Source: an uncultured Lachnospiraceae bacterium
Lineage (GTDB): Bacteria; Bacillota; Clostridia; Lachnospirales; Lachnospiraceae
DNA length: 64,000 bases
NCBI GenBank assembly: GCA_946566685.1
Contig: CAMNXA010000001.1
Span: forward strand, 186,001-250,000
Direction: 5' to 3'
In this document: positions 9,243 to 18,522 of the stretch, in pieces
How positions within the stretch are numbered: position 1 is the first letter of the stretch
How the letters are laid out: the number at the start of each line of letters is the position of its first letter
The notes under the pieces: generated by a model
What the model saw: only the letters and a program-made list of their open reading frames with translations
Databases searched by the model: none
Told to the model about the DNA's origin: nothing
Made by a program: the position numbers and the translations under genes

Positions 9243-10079
9243 CTATTTCAGATATTCCGCGATAGCATCATGCCAGTCTGCGAACATGAAGTCCGATGTC
9301 ATCTTGAACATGTAGTTCTCCAGGATTGAGTAAGCCGGACGTTTCACTGCGGCGCCGTATTCTTCTGAAGTGATGGCTTCCACCACCGTCTTTTTCCCTG
9401 CCAGTCTGAAAATCTCCTCGGTAAACTGTGCCCAGCTGCAATCCCCCTCGCAGGTAGCGTGGAACAGGCCGTAGTTTTCCGTGGGAAGCAGATAAGCAAT
9501 CGCCTTTGCCAGCTCTTTGGCGCTGGTTGGCGATCCCACTTGATCGCGTACCACTCTTACCTTGTCATTGGTTTCACTGAGCCGCAGCATTGTTTTAACG
9601 AAATTTTTGCCATCCCCATACAACCACGCCGTGCGCAGGATAAAGTGTCTGTCACTGAATTCCCTGACAAATTCTTCTCCCGCAAGTTTTGTCCTGCCGT
9701 AAGCACCCTGCGGCCCCACCGGATCTGTCTCTTTATAGGGCCTTGTCCCATTTCCGTCAAACACATAATCCGTGGATATATGCATCAGCTTTGCACCTGT
9801 CTCATTGGCCGCAATACTCAGGTTCCGGGCACCGATCGCATTGATGCGAAACGCCAGATCTTCTTCCTTTTCACAAGCCTCCACCGCTGTGTAAGCCGCA
9901 CAGTTGATAATTGCATAGGGATTGATCTCCCTTGCAAACTTCATCACTTCATCTATCTTCGTAATATCCAGTTCTCCCACATCCGTATTGACCAGTTCAT
10001 ATTCCGTACTGCCCGCATACTGTTGATTGACTGCCCGTCCCAGCTGGCCGTTGCAGCCTGTCACGATTATTTTTTTCAT
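9243..10079 (-). CDS. rmlD: dTDP-4-dehydrorhamnose reductase
   Basis: Final step of dTDP-L-rhamnose synthesis, the NADPH-dependent reduction of dTDP-4-keto-L-rhamnose. A 278-aa short-chain dehydrogenase of the extended type with GCNGQLG (residues 8-14), STDYVFDG (102-109), the catalytic YGRTK pair Y127/K131, and the typical RmlD ending. rmlA, rmlB and rmlC are not in the window, so the pathway must be completed elsewhere. A promoter-like element lies upstream (10120-10148), so this may be the first gene of the rmlD-gmd-membrane protein-fcl unit. High confidence in the family. Confidence 0.94.
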   Translation of the reverse strand: MKKIIVTGCNGQLGRAVNQQYAGSTEYELVNTDVGELDITKIDEVMKFAREINPYAIINCAAYTAVEACEKEEDLAFRINAIGARNLSIAANETGAKLMHISTDYVFDGNGTRPYKETDPVGPQGAYGRTKLAGEEFVREFSDRHFILRTAWLYGDGKNFVKTMLRLSETNDKVRVVRDQVGSPTSAKELAKAIAYLLPTENYGLFHATCEGDCSWAQFTEEIFRLAGKKTVVEAITSEEYGAAVKRPAYSILENYMFKMTSDFMFADWHDAIAEYLK

Positions 10080-10119
10080 ACCTGTCTCATCCTTTCAGAT
10101 TGATTCTCATATTGCTATT

Positions 10120-10148
10120 ATCATACAACCTTCCGTGAAATTATGCAA
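10120..10148 (-). promoter_or_regulatory. candidate promoter for rmlD
   Basis: On the minus strand TTGCAT (10148-10143) and TATGAT (10125-10120) are separated by 17 nt, about 40 nt upstream of the rmlD start. The -10 box is good; the -35 box matches the consensus at only three positions. It lies just downstream of the terminator of the preceding gene, where a new promoter is expected. Confidence 0.45.
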
Positions 10149-10221
10149 TTATTGACCTGCTGAAATACATACTTTTCCTGTTATACATCTTATTTACATG
10201 ACCACATTTTCCAACCTTCAT

Positions 10222-10269
10222 AAAAACTGATGCCCAAATATGAAAATTTCATACTCTGCATCAGTTTTT
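10222..10269 (-). terminator. rho-independent terminator with nested stem
   Basis: Arms AAAAACTGATGC (10222-10233) and GCATCAGTTTTT (10258-10269) pair perfectly over 12 bp, and the interior holds a second small inverted repeat (TATGAAA/TTTCATA). The U-rich flank on the minus strand fits termination of the AAA/nuclease gene ending at 10304; symmetry would allow bidirectional action. Confidence 0.8.
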
Positions 10270-10303
10270 CCGATTGTATTACAACCGCATGTATTATCAA
10301 CTA

Positions 10304-11887
10304 TCAAACCACTGCCTCTATAATTATCTTATCATCAATTTTTACTTCCTTTACACCCACTTCTTTCTTCTTATTAAAATTAAAACTGAGCAGATATCCT
10401 TTATCCAGATGGTAATAATCCAGATATTCAGCAAGTTGCCTTTTCCCTCGTTCATGGTACTCATTTCCCCGCCAAATTTTCAATTCCACCACATACTGCT
10501 GTCCCAGATAGTCCACGATCACATCGGTTCTGGAAGCATCCCTGGTCTGGGCTTCAAGATAATAATTACCTGTACCATTAATAATCGGTTTTAAATACAG
10601 AAGGAAAAGTTTCCGGCCATAAGCTTCCACAAACTTTTCATCGTTATCACCGTAAATATCCTCGAAATACGCAACAAATTTTTCAAGCACCATATCCATA
10701 TTCAGATATCTTCCCTGTACAAACTGGTTCTTATTGTTCTCACCATACTGAAATGCTTCGCTATTTACAGATTCCTCCGTAATAAACAGATTGAGCATCC
10801 TCATTTCAAAAATACGGTTTGATACGGCTACCTGTCCGCCCTGTTCTTTAAGGAAGCCAAACATCTCTCCTATACTAATCGACTTAGTATCCGGACTGAA
10901 CGGTATCCCCTTGCCCCGGTAGATAATATCCTCCAACATTCCACGCATATCCGGGTAGGTATCAAGCTGTTTCACCATACTTTCAAATAGGGGCGTTTTC
11001 ATTTTCAATATGAGTTTTATCGCTTCCGTTATTCCCTCCCTTGTCCATACAAAACACCCATCAGAATACTCTTTTTTCACCGACAAAGTTTCATCTATTG
11101 TCTTGCAGACCAGCGAAACCAGATACGGATAGCCCGATGTATATTGATAAATCTGTTCCGATACCTCATCTACATCCATGCCTGTGTGATGATCCGCCTC
11201 ATACTCCCGAAGCATACCCGCAATCTGCTCAGTTGTAAAATTCATATCCAGATCAAAGCTCGCCGCAATGTTCCACGGACTATTATATTGATGCTCCTGC
11301 TCCGGTCGCATCTTTAACTTTAAATTCTTAATATCATACACCCCTGCAAGAATCACTGATTGAAAAAAGGGGGTCTTTCTTCGTTTCAGATAATATAGCC
11401 GAAGCTGTGCCAGAAAATCAATAAACACCTGATTATTTGCCGCACTGTCTACTTCATCAATCATCATTATGACCGGCCTGGAAGCCGTTTTGCAGACCCG
11501 ACTCAGTGAAAGAAACATTTCTCCCAGTGTTTTTTTCTCCTGATTCTTCTGAAAATCATGGACTATCTCCTGTACATCCGCCGAAATTTTCCGCTCTTCA
11601 ACCGCTTCTCCAAACATGCCCATAAATGCTCTTGTAAAAGCATATTCATCTTGATAATCCGCTGTGCTAAGCGCTTGAAAGTCTAAGAAAATAATCCAAT
11701 AATCTTCTTTCAGATAGTCCTCCAACATCCACAGGGTCGTTGTTTTCCCGTACTGTCTCCCCCTGTTGATGACAAAATAACTTCCCCGCTCCACATAGCG
11801 CTCTTTTATCGTCTGTAAACGTTGGTCCAGATTGACCATATAGTGAATCTCTGGGTCACACAATCCTTCCGTATTGAAATACCTCAT
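10304..11887 (-). CDS. AAA-ATPase-like protein with C-terminal PD-(D/E)XK nuclease domain
   Basis: A 527-aa protein with an N-terminal ATPase module (Walker A GRQYGKTT near residue 45; Walker B IMMIDEVD near 145). The C-terminus carries a PD-(D/E)XK-like core: RTDVIVDY followed by VVELKIW gives the D...E-x-K spacing. This pairing matches the AAA-ATPase_like plus DUF1703-type nuclease proteins that occur as multicopy accessory genes in gut Clostridia and Bacteroides. The ATG at 11887 has GGAGG 7 nt upstream and is preferred over 11923. It has its own promoter and terminator and separates the glycan operon from the sugar-nucleotide genes. Target unknown; defence or mobile-element origin is possible. 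Confidence 0.85.
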   Translation of the reverse strand: MRYFNTEGLCDPEIHYMVNLDQRLQTIKERYVERGSYFVINRGRQYGKTTTLWMLEDYLKEDYWIIFLDFQALSTADYQDEYAFTRAFMGMFGEAVEERKISADVQEIVHDFQKNQEKKTLGEMFLSLSRVCKTASRPVIMMIDEVDSAANNQVFIDFLAQLRLYYLKRRKTPFFQSVILAGVYDIKNLKLKMRPEQEHQYNSPWNIAASFDLDMNFTTEQIAGMLREYEADHHTGMDVDEVSEQIYQYTSGYPYLVSLVCKTIDETLSVKKEYSDGCFVWTREGITEAIKLILKMKTPLFESMVKQLDTYPDMRGMLEDIIYRGKGIPFSPDTKSISIGEMFGFLKEQGGQVAVSNRIFEMRMLNLFITEESVNSEAFQYGENNKNQFVQGRYLNMDMVLEKFVAYFEDIYGDNDEKFVEAYGRKLFLLYLKPIINGTGNYYLEAQTRDASRTDVIVDYLGQQYVVELKIWRGNEYHERGKRQLAEYLDYYHLDKGYLLSFNFNKKKEVGVKEVKIDDKIIIEAVV

Positions 11888-11921
11888 GCCGCTTCCTCCA
11901 TGCCCGCCCTCTATTAAGCCC

Positions 11922-11950
11922 ATTCTAACATTGTATTATGGGCATGTAAA
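11922..11950 (-). promoter_or_regulatory. sigma-A-type promoter for the AAA/nuclease gene
   Basis: On the minus strand TTTACA (11950-11945) and TAGAAT (11927-11922) are spaced by exactly 17 nt, about 35 nt before the ATG at 11887. A 6-bp inverted repeat, GCCCAT/ATGGGC (11918-11943), spans the core promoter and could be an operator. Confidence 0.55.
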
Positions 11951-12002
11951 GAAACGACATTGCAAAAAACTCAGTAAAATAACCAGATAGATAACTCCTT
12001 TT

Positions 12003-12947
12003 TTAATATACAGCGTCCACCTCTTCTGCAAAATACTTTCCAATATCGGCGATAAATCTGATTACATCTTGTTTCATCACCTCAGGAAATGCCGATAATA
12101 CAGGGGCTGTCTCAAAACTTAACACACCGTCAAAATGAATATTCCTGAGTCCTCTGATAAACCCTTCCCAATCTGTTGAGGAGGTGTTTTCTCGTCTTCT
12201 GGCAAATGTAAATGGTATCTGATGCAGATCCCCGATGCCGTCATTGTCATGAATGTGCAATACTTTCAGACGGTTTCCCAAAGTAGTGATAAAATGCTCA
12301 AAATCAATACCAACAAGATTCGCATGTCCCGTATCAAAACAAAAGCCCAGAATTTCTGCACCATATTTCTCATTAATCCTGTCAATCCGCGCCACAACTC
12401 TCCTGGCATCACAGCAAGGCCCCTCCACAAGATGACTGCCCCTGCCGTCATATAGGTTTTCAATGCATAAAGTAATACCCATTCTTTTGGCATCGGATGC
12501 TAATAAATCTATAAATCTTTCCGTTTCTTTCCACTCAGCTTCTTCGGATCCTATAAACCTCATGAGTTTAAACCCATGAATCACCATATACTTGCATTGC
12601 AAAAAACTACATACCTCCATACTCTTCGGTGCCACCTGCTGCCACAGATAATCATTAACCTCTTGGTCAGCGCCTGGCACATATGTTGGGTATGGCATAT
12701 GTACCTGATTTATCTGAATACCAGCCGCCTCTGCACCCATCTTGTGAGGAGTAAAGAATTCCCTCAATTCCTGAATCGACTTATCAAAAAAGGAATTCAA
12801 CTGCGACTGGTAAATAGATGTGTTCGTAAGATAGTCATTCAGACTAAAATCCGCACAGGAAAAACCCGCCCGTTTTATCATGGCAAATCCTTCTTCCGGG
12901 TAAATGTCATTGACTATGTTTCCTGTTTGCACTCCAATTTTAATCAT
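12003..12947 (-). CDS. sugar-phosphate isomerase/epimerase-type TIM-barrel protein
   Basis: A 314-aa TIM barrel of the AP-endonuclease-2/xylose-isomerase-like superfamily, which isomerises or epimerises sugars and polyols through a divalent metal. Metal-ligand strands are intact: CIENLYDG, GFCFDTGHAN, LKVLHIHDNDG and the final LSFETAP. It overlaps the preceding gene by 8 nt, with GGGAGG upstream of its ATG. The overlapping upstream gene is a degenerate homologue of it, so the two may form a heteromeric pair. It is the last gene of the long operon, and no clear terminator follows. Substrate unknown; family call strong. Confidence 0.85.
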   Translation of the reverse strand: MIKIGVQTGNIVNDIYPEEGFAMIKRAGFSCADFSLNDYLTNTSIYQSQLNSFFDKSIQELREFFTPHKMGAEAAGIQINQVHMPYPTYVPGADQEVNDYLWQQVAPKSMEVCSFLQCKYMVIHGFKLMRFIGSEEAEWKETERFIDLLASDAKRMGITLCIENLYDGRGSHLVEGPCCDARRVVARIDRINEKYGAEILGFCFDTGHANLVGIDFEHFITTLGNRLKVLHIHDNDGIGDLHQIPFTFARRRENTSSTDWEGFIRGLRNIHFDGVLSFETAPVLSAFPEVMKQDVIRFIADIGKYFAEEVDAVY

Positions 12948-14040
12948 TTTTTCCCTCCCAATAATCTAACCTGTCAAAATAATAAGACGGCATATACGCA
13001 TCGTTAAAATATTCCACGGGATTGGAAATCCCCATTTCCCGCAATTGCTTTTCTATTTCTTTATAATAAATATTACAAATAAAAATCGCACAGTCAGAAG
13101 GAAGTTCCCGCAATGCTTCCGGCGCTTTAATCTCTAGTCCCTCAAACCATTCGCCCCAGCGCTTCTCATTATTATCGCAGGTAAAAAACGGTGGAAACTC
13201 TTCCCCATAACATTTCATATAGTTTCTGCACATATTACCTGCACCGAAAAGAACACGGGTATGGTATTTTTTTAACACTGTTTTCATGGAAAACTGCCAC
13301 TTGAAATATCTCGCCATGGAATAAGCCATCGGCAAAAGCAATTCCCGTAACAATGGCGGAAAAGCCGCCGCGGTATGAGAAAAATCCATGATCAGGACAC
13401 CGTCAAAATCAATTTCCCGCAAACCTCTGACAAGGTTCAACCAATCCATATGAGGACAACCCTTTTCAACACTTGTATAGGGCAAAAGAGCGCTGTCGCT
13501 ATAACCGTCATTATCTCTCAGGATGAGTGCCTTGATTTCAGAATCAAAATCCATAATAAAATCATATATATTCTGCCTGAGCATATTACATATCCCTATA
13601 TCAAGACAGAAACCATACTTTTCGCATCCTGCCGCTTTATTCAATTCCTCTATGTAGCGTGCTAATTCCATTGCATCACTGCATTTTCCACGAACATAAC
13701 GCCCATTCAGATCAATAGCACTATTTTTAATTAGATACATATCCCCCATGCAAAAATCATCCTGCATTTTCTGTTCTGAAAATGTTATATCCGTCTCTCC
13801 CCCTTGCTTCATAAGCGCCAGGGTCTTCGCCGACTGTTTCCGCACAATATCACAGGCGATTCCTGTTTTGTCACATTGGCCTCTGATCGAAGAAAGCGCC
13901 CGATCCGCCGAGAATGTCTCGTCTGCATAATTCTCTAAATCAATAAAAATGCCGTCAAATCCTGCCTCTTTTATCTTTTGTATTGACTCCCTTGGGGATT
14001 TTGGATTTACCATCCCCCATGATGAACAGTATAGCTTCAT
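12940..14040 (-). CDS. degenerate TIM-barrel epimerase-like protein fused to Rossmann-like module
   Basis: About 366 aa. Residues 1-225 resemble the TIM barrel encoded by the next gene, but the metal-site strands have changed: GFCLDIGICN replaces the usual DTGHAN, and LILRDNDG replaces HIHDNDG, so two ligand histidines are gone. Residues about 265-350 form the Rossmann-like module common in this cluster (RVLFGAGNMC, then FTCDNN). The ATG at 14040 has AAGGAG at 6 nt and is preferred over the ATG at 14046, which abuts the ribosome binding site. It is probably a non-catalytic or regulatory partner of the downstream enzyme. The function is not established. Confidence 0.75.
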   Translation of the reverse strand: MKLYCSSWGMVNPKSPRESIQKIKEAGFDGIFIDLENYADETFSADRALSSIRGQCDKTGIACDIVRKQSAKTLALMKQGGETDITFSEQKMQDDFCMGDMYLIKNSAIDLNGRYVRGKCSDAMELARYIEELNKAAGCEKYGFCLDIGICNMLRQNIYDFIMDFDSEIKALILRDNDGYSDSALLPYTSVEKGCPHMDWLNLVRGLREIDFDGVLIMDFSHTAAAFPPLLRELLLPMAYSMARYFKWQFSMKTVLKKYHTRVLFGAGNMCRNYMKCYGEEFPPFFTCDNNEKRWGEWFEGLEIKAPEALRELPSDCAIFICNIYYKEIEKQLREMGISNPVEYFNDAYMPSYYFDRLDYWEGKND

Positions 14041-14082
14041 TGCCATCTCCTTCTTTCCGATAACATCCTGCGGCTCTGTTTC

Positions 14083-16431
14083 TCATAGCAGCTTCTTTTC
14101 AATCAAAGACTTTAATTTGGTGGAACTTGTAGATTGCGTATATGGGAAAAAGACCATATCCGAACCATTCTTTTGCAAAAATTCTTTCTTGGCCTGCCAG
14201 CCCGCATCGTTCTCGTAATCACTGCCGGAAAACTGTACATCGAACTGGTATCTGCGGTAAGCCTCATCCGTATTACTCCGTTCCGGAGGAATCTCCACTA
14301 CTTCATCCACATAACGGCAGGCACGGACAATTTCCACTCTTTCTGCAAACGGTATATAAGGCAGGGTTTTCTTATCCCGTATCACACCCTCATCTGTAAC
14401 TACCCCAACAATCAGATAATCGCACAGCTCTTTTGCGCGCCTGAACATATTCAGATGCCCCATATGAAACAGATCAAACACGCCGGCAATATAACCTGTA
14501 TGATACTTTTTCTTTGTGGCTTTCTTATCAGTATCCGCCGTCACAGGCTGTCTTACTTTTCTCGGATATACAATACTGCTGTCATATATTCCCAGATCTG
14601 TAATTCCCATTTCCTCCAGCTGATGCATAACTGCCATGTAATTTTTGATACAGATAATGACCTTATAAGTGCCAACCTCCAGATCCCGCAGCATTTCAGG
14701 TGAATTTATGGCAATGCCGTGAAATCTGATCCCCCATTTCTGCGGATTATTATCCAGAATTCCCGCAATGTGATAGTCCCTGCCAAATTGCGATATAAAC
14801 CTCTCGGCAAATACTCCTGAACCAAACAAATACAAATCACGGTTTTCGGCACCTCTGAAAATATCCCTGAACAGTCTCTCATAGACATCCGCGGAATAAT
14901 TCATACGCTGACGGTTTGCGTTCAGGATACCCGCATTTTTTCTTACTTTCTTGTGATAAGGCGCAAGCACCCCGTCATTGCGCAGATTATCCAAGAACTT
15001 GCTGATAAACTTATAAAACAATTCACTACAGTCCATCAGACCATATCGCTCTTTCACCGCCTGGATAGACCAGGCACGTTGAATCTGCCAGTTATCTGAA
15101 AAAATCAGGTCAATGGTCCTGAGCATAATAACTTTGGCCGGAAGATTCTCCACATAAATTTCCTGATCATAAAAAACAAAGGTTTCGTCTATCCAGAAGC
15201 AATTCAACGGCACAAGATCTATATATCCTCTCTTCAGGATGACACCAAGACTGTCCTGCTCCTCTTTCGTGCCGTACGCTTTCTTTTTCCATCTGTCTTT
15301 TAAAGGGTCATCCGACTTCTTTTTCCCCCAATAGGGCTCAAAATTATCCCAGTCAATTTCCGAATATGGCACCTGTTCGGAAGAAGAAAGAATCATCTCC
15401 CACAATTCATCCAGCCGCTTGACAAAAAGATCCCTGTCCGATAAAGCCAGTGTCCGCAAATACTCCAGCGCAGACACTCCATCCACGTACGGCATCACAA
15501 AACAATCTCCTTCCAGGTTTGCCTCCACCATGGCAATACCGTGTTCTGTCAGATACTTTTGATTATCCATGAGTTTTCTGCTTTTGCAGCATCCCTCTTT
15601 GTATATTGCCTTTTTCTCTACCTTATGATCCCGGCGGATCATGGTAAACATGGCATTTTCTTTTCCCCTGTCCATGGACATTGTAATCTGCTCTGCCTCA
15701 GAAAACCTGCCGTCAAGAGGACATTCAATCCAGAATCCATTGGCCATCGTATGGAACAGACCGTTCTTTAATAACGTATCATACAGCCACTGCTCTTCCA
15801 GAAACACCGTATCCGGATAGTTGTACTGCGGGAAAATCCTGATATCAAGTTGTTCCTTCGGTATATAGTCTTCTGCAAACAGGCACTGCGGGGCAGACAA
15901 CAGCGGAAATACAGAATAGAACCTGTGATATACAAATCCTGCCCGTTCAAGCATCTCTGTCATCTCTGCTTTGGCAAAACAGCGCCCCGTCATATGATTC
16001 AGTGAAGTCATACTCTCTCCGATATAATTTTCAATTCCATCAAAGCTTCGTCCTGTATAAGGGTCTCTGTCGCCGCAAAAATACCGGATCCCCAGACGAT
16101 TATCCATGCCAAGAAAAAGAATCCCATTTTCTTTCATGACGCGCCGGACTTTCCCAAGCAAAACTGCCGCCTCCTCCATACTGCCGGTTCTCTCCACTGC
16201 CGACAATATCAGCACATAATCATAATGCTCCTCCATGAGATCATCCAATTCTTCCGGCGTATGGCACTGTAACTCCACCTCATATTCCGCCAGAGCGCGC
16301 AGTATTGCCCCATCCTCCGCCTGATCGGCCGTCACATATAACACATGGCTTCCCTTTGCAAAATCATACCATTTGATCAAGCCCGCAGGCATTTCCTCTA
16401 CCAACTGTTCTGCTGTCATACTTACTCCCAT
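14083..16431 (-). CDS. multidomain methyltransferase / kinase-like / Rossmann / cytidylyltransferase
   Basis: A 782-aa chimera. Residues about 20-170 look like a class I SAM methyltransferase (YVTADQAEDGAI; FLGMDNRLG). Residues about 250-450 resemble an APH/lipopolysaccharide-kinase fold, with a catalytic-loop-like IDLVPLNCFW and then FYDQE. Residues about 525-620 are the cluster's Rossmann-like module (LYLFGSGVFAE, ILDNN). Residues about 643-782 are a nucleotidyltransferase of the GlmU/TagD-type HIGH superfamily: GVFDLFHMGH with H656/H659 and a terminal SSTKLK. Kinase plus cytidylyltransferase on one chain suggests phosphorylation of a small alcohol and activation as a CDP derivative for the phosphodiester-forming enzymes upstream. 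The cytidylyltransferase call is strong, the kinase call moderate. Confidence 0.75.
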   Translation of the reverse strand: MGVSMTAEQLVEEMPAGLIKWYDFAKGSHVLYVTADQAEDGAILRALAEYEVELQCHTPEELDDLMEEHYDYVLILSAVERTGSMEEAAVLLGKVRRVMKENGILFLGMDNRLGIRYFCGDRDPYTGRSFDGIENYIGESMTSLNHMTGRCFAKAEMTEMLERAGFVYHRFYSVFPLLSAPQCLFAEDYIPKEQLDIRIFPQYNYPDTVFLEEQWLYDTLLKNGLFHTMANGFWIECPLDGRFSEAEQITMSMDRGKENAMFTMIRRDHKVEKKAIYKEGCCKSRKLMDNQKYLTEHGIAMVEANLEGDCFVMPYVDGVSALEYLRTLALSDRDLFVKRLDELWEMILSSSEQVPYSEIDWDNFEPYWGKKKSDDPLKDRWKKKAYGTKEEQDSLGVILKRGYIDLVPLNCFWIDETFVFYDQEIYVENLPAKVIMLRTIDLIFSDNWQIQRAWSIQAVKERYGLMDCSELFYKFISKFLDNLRNDGVLAPYHKKVRKNAGILNANRQRMNYSADVYERLFRDIFRGAENRDLYLFGSGVFAERFISQFGRDYHIAGILDNNPQKWGIRFHGIAINSPEMLRDLEVGTYKVIICIKNYMAVMHQLEEMGITDLGIYDSSIVYPRKVRQPVTADTDKKATKKKYHTGYIAGVFDLFHMGHLNMFRRAKELCDYLIVGVVTDEGVIRDKKTLPYIPFAERVEIVRACRYVDEVVEIPPERSNTDEAYRRYQFDVQFSGSDYENDAGWQAKKEFLQKNGSDMVFFPYTQSTSSTKLKSLIEKKLL

Positions 16432-16472
16432 CTGTCTGCTTCCTCAGATACCCTGATTTCCCGGCGGAAGGC

Positions 16473-17807
16473 TCATAGCATAAAGAGTCTCACATCAAAG
16501 TCTGGCTGATACGCATACATCCTGCTTTCCGCAATCCCCGATTTTAATAGTTGTTCCCTTATGGCTTCCGCGTTTCTCGCATTGGCTATGATATATCTGC
16601 AATCCTGATAACGCTTTCCTGCCTCTTCCAGGGCAAATATCCCAATCCCCTGTAATGAGGTATTCCATAAAGACCTGTTGTTATCACAAAACGCCTTTAC
16701 CCGGCCGGCTCGATACGTTTCCAGCAGGGTGTGGATATATCTCCCATAGCTTCCGCAGCCGAATATAACTATCTCCCGATCCTCCACAAAATCCAACAAC
16801 CCTCTAAGCCTCTCTGTTTTCAGACAAAACGACTGATATTCACGAGTAAAGATGCCTCTTGGATTATCCTGTAACGTATCATATATTTCCCTGTTGACCT
16901 CATCCAGTTTATCCGGCGAGAACGCCCCATCTGCCTGCGCCTGTCTGAGCATAATCTGCAAAACCTGTATATCGCCCTCTGTTTCTTCCCAATATCGGCC
17001 GCTCACCGCCATCCTCTGGAACCGCCCCACAGTCTGCCGAAACAGCCTCTCATAATATGCCTGTCTCCACGCATCCGATTGTTGCAGCATTATTTCCCGA
17101 AGATTCCTGTATTCTTCTATAAGATAACGAAATCCGTTCTTATTAAAAGAAGAATTACCCCTTGTCTGTCTGTAATCATAGAATTCCTCTGCAAGATACA
17201 CGGCTCGCTCTGCCTTGCATAATACCTGATAGATGAAGCCAATATCCTGAAACGCGGCTCCCGGTGTTTCACTCAGACGGATATCCCGCAAAAAGTCTTT
17301 CCGATAAATGCCCGCCCAGATGTAATAGTCCTGGGTTGCCAGTTCCGGCATATTTTTCGGAGAAAAACATTTCCCCAGCAAATTCACATCCAGAATACAC
17401 CGGCCTCCTGACTGTTTCCATTGCAGACCATTTTCAGATTCCACAAACTGGGTAAATCCGCCCTTACAATATTCCAGATCCTGTGCTTTTGCCGTCTGGT
17501 ATAACTTCTCATACATGCAGGGAGCAATCATATCATCCGTTTCCACGATCCCCAGGTATTCCCCTGCCGCCAATTCGATTCCCAGGTTGACCTGATAACC
17601 GTAACTCTTCTTATCCGCGTGTATAATGCGAAGCCGCTTATCGCCTGCCGCATACGCTTCCAGAATCTCCAGCGTACCATCCGTAGAACCCGCATCGATT
17701 GCAAGAATCTCCATATCTTTCATACTCTGATTTAATACACTCTCGACACATGGACGTATATACTTTGCCACATTCAGCGAAGGCATGATAACTGTAACTT
17801 TTGGCAT
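16473..17807 (-). CDS. family 2 glycosyltransferase with C-terminal Rossmann-like module
   Basis: A 444-aa protein. The N-terminal GT-A domain (VIMPSLNVAKYI, DAGSTDGT, a VETDD metal-binding motif) covers about 1-230, and a helical acceptor region follows. From about residue 345 comes the cluster-specific Rossmann-like module (IVIFGCGSYGRY, FCDNN). It is predicted to add one sugar of the repeat unit. It starts 37 nt after the SGNH gene and clearly belongs to the operon. Donor and linkage unknown. The extra domain is absent from standard GT2 enzymes. Confidence 0.88.
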   Translation of the reverse strand: MPKVTVIMPSLNVAKYIRPCVESVLNQSMKDMEILAIDAGSTDGTLEILEAYAAGDKRLRIIHADKKSYGYQVNLGIELAAGEYLGIVETDDMIAPCMYEKLYQTAKAQDLEYCKGGFTQFVESENGLQWKQSGGRCILDVNLLGKCFSPKNMPELATQDYYIWAGIYRKDFLRDIRLSETPGAAFQDIGFIYQVLCKAERAVYLAEEFYDYRQTRGNSSFNKNGFRYLIEEYRNLREIMLQQSDAWRQAYYERLFRQTVGRFQRMAVSGRYWEETEGDIQVLQIMLRQAQADGAFSPDKLDEVNREIYDTLQDNPRGIFTREYQSFCLKTERLRGLLDFVEDREIVIFGCGSYGRYIHTLLETYRAGRVKAFCDNNRSLWNTSLQGIGIFALEEAGKRYQDCRYIIANARNAEAIREQLLKSGIAESRMYAYQPDFDVRLFML

Positions 17808-17844
17808 AAAAACCTCTCTTTTATATATCTAATCAAAGCGACCG

Positions 17845-18471
17845 TCAATTAATAAACAAGAATAAATAATCGCCAATGCGTTCATTTGAATCATTCTCAA
17901 AATGAATAAAATCTCTATGTTTATAATCTGATCCTCCTGCCAGAATCAGATTCCAGATATCAATATAGGGAATGGAAAATTCCTTTGCAATATCTGACAC
18001 AATTTCATTCCTTACCATCAATTCCCGGTTTCTGATATCATCCGGTTTCTCAAGATTCTCCTTTACTACTGTGGGCGTATAAGAAATTATGGAAATATCG
18101 GAACAATACGCATATACTGCATTTATAAGTTCTCTATAACTTTCTTTAAAAAGCTTATAATAGTTCTCATCTGCACAGCATTGCCTTTCATGTCCATGCT
18201 GTCCCCCTGTGTTTATGATAATCTTGCTGTATTTCCACTCATTACAATCAAGAAAGAATTTATATTCTTTCCATAACAAAGGATCCGTTATCTGTGAAGA
18301 GGAAGCACAGATATCAACGACATATTTTCCATCCAGACGCCTGTTCAGTTTACCTCTGAAATCTCTTGTCACAGAATCCCCTAAAAGGCAAATTCTCTTT
18401 TGTTCGGCATCATTTGCCTTTTCCCACCATATATTTGACCACTCTATATTTTCACGCCATTCTATGTCCAT
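17845..18471 (-). CDS. SGNH/GDSL-family hydrolase or acyltransferase
   Basis: A 208-aa single-domain protein with block I LLGDSV (Ser33) and a C-terminal D187-x-x-H190 (DFIHF) completing the catalytic triad. The segment IIINTGGQHGHE plays the part of the oxyanion blocks. There is no signal peptide, so it acts in the cytoplasm. SGNH proteins in polysaccharide loci usually add or remove O-acetyl groups; here the neighbour is a kinase-methyltransferase fusion, so another ester is also possible. Family call good, substrate unknown. Confidence 0.8.
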   Translation of the reverse strand: MDIEWRENIEWSNIWWEKANDAEQKRICLLGDSVTRDFRGKLNRRLDGKYVVDICASSSQITDPLLWKEYKFFLDCNEWKYSKIIINTGGQHGHERQCCADENYYKLFKESYRELINAVYAYCSDISIISYTPTVVKENLEKPDDIRNRELMVRNEIVSDIAKEFSIPYIDIWNLILAGGSDYKHRDFIHFENDSNERIGDYLFLFIN

Positions 18472-18522
18472 TCAATACTCCTCCACCCACACCCTGTACG
18501 TACCGCTTATATCTGCATCTCA

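Noticed and set aside
10371-10388. Possible target of the putative TnpB guide (62040-62059)
   Set aside because: A partly similar AT-rich run occurs here, but it needs a 1-nt gap, lies inside a coding region and is expected by chance in AT-rich DNA.
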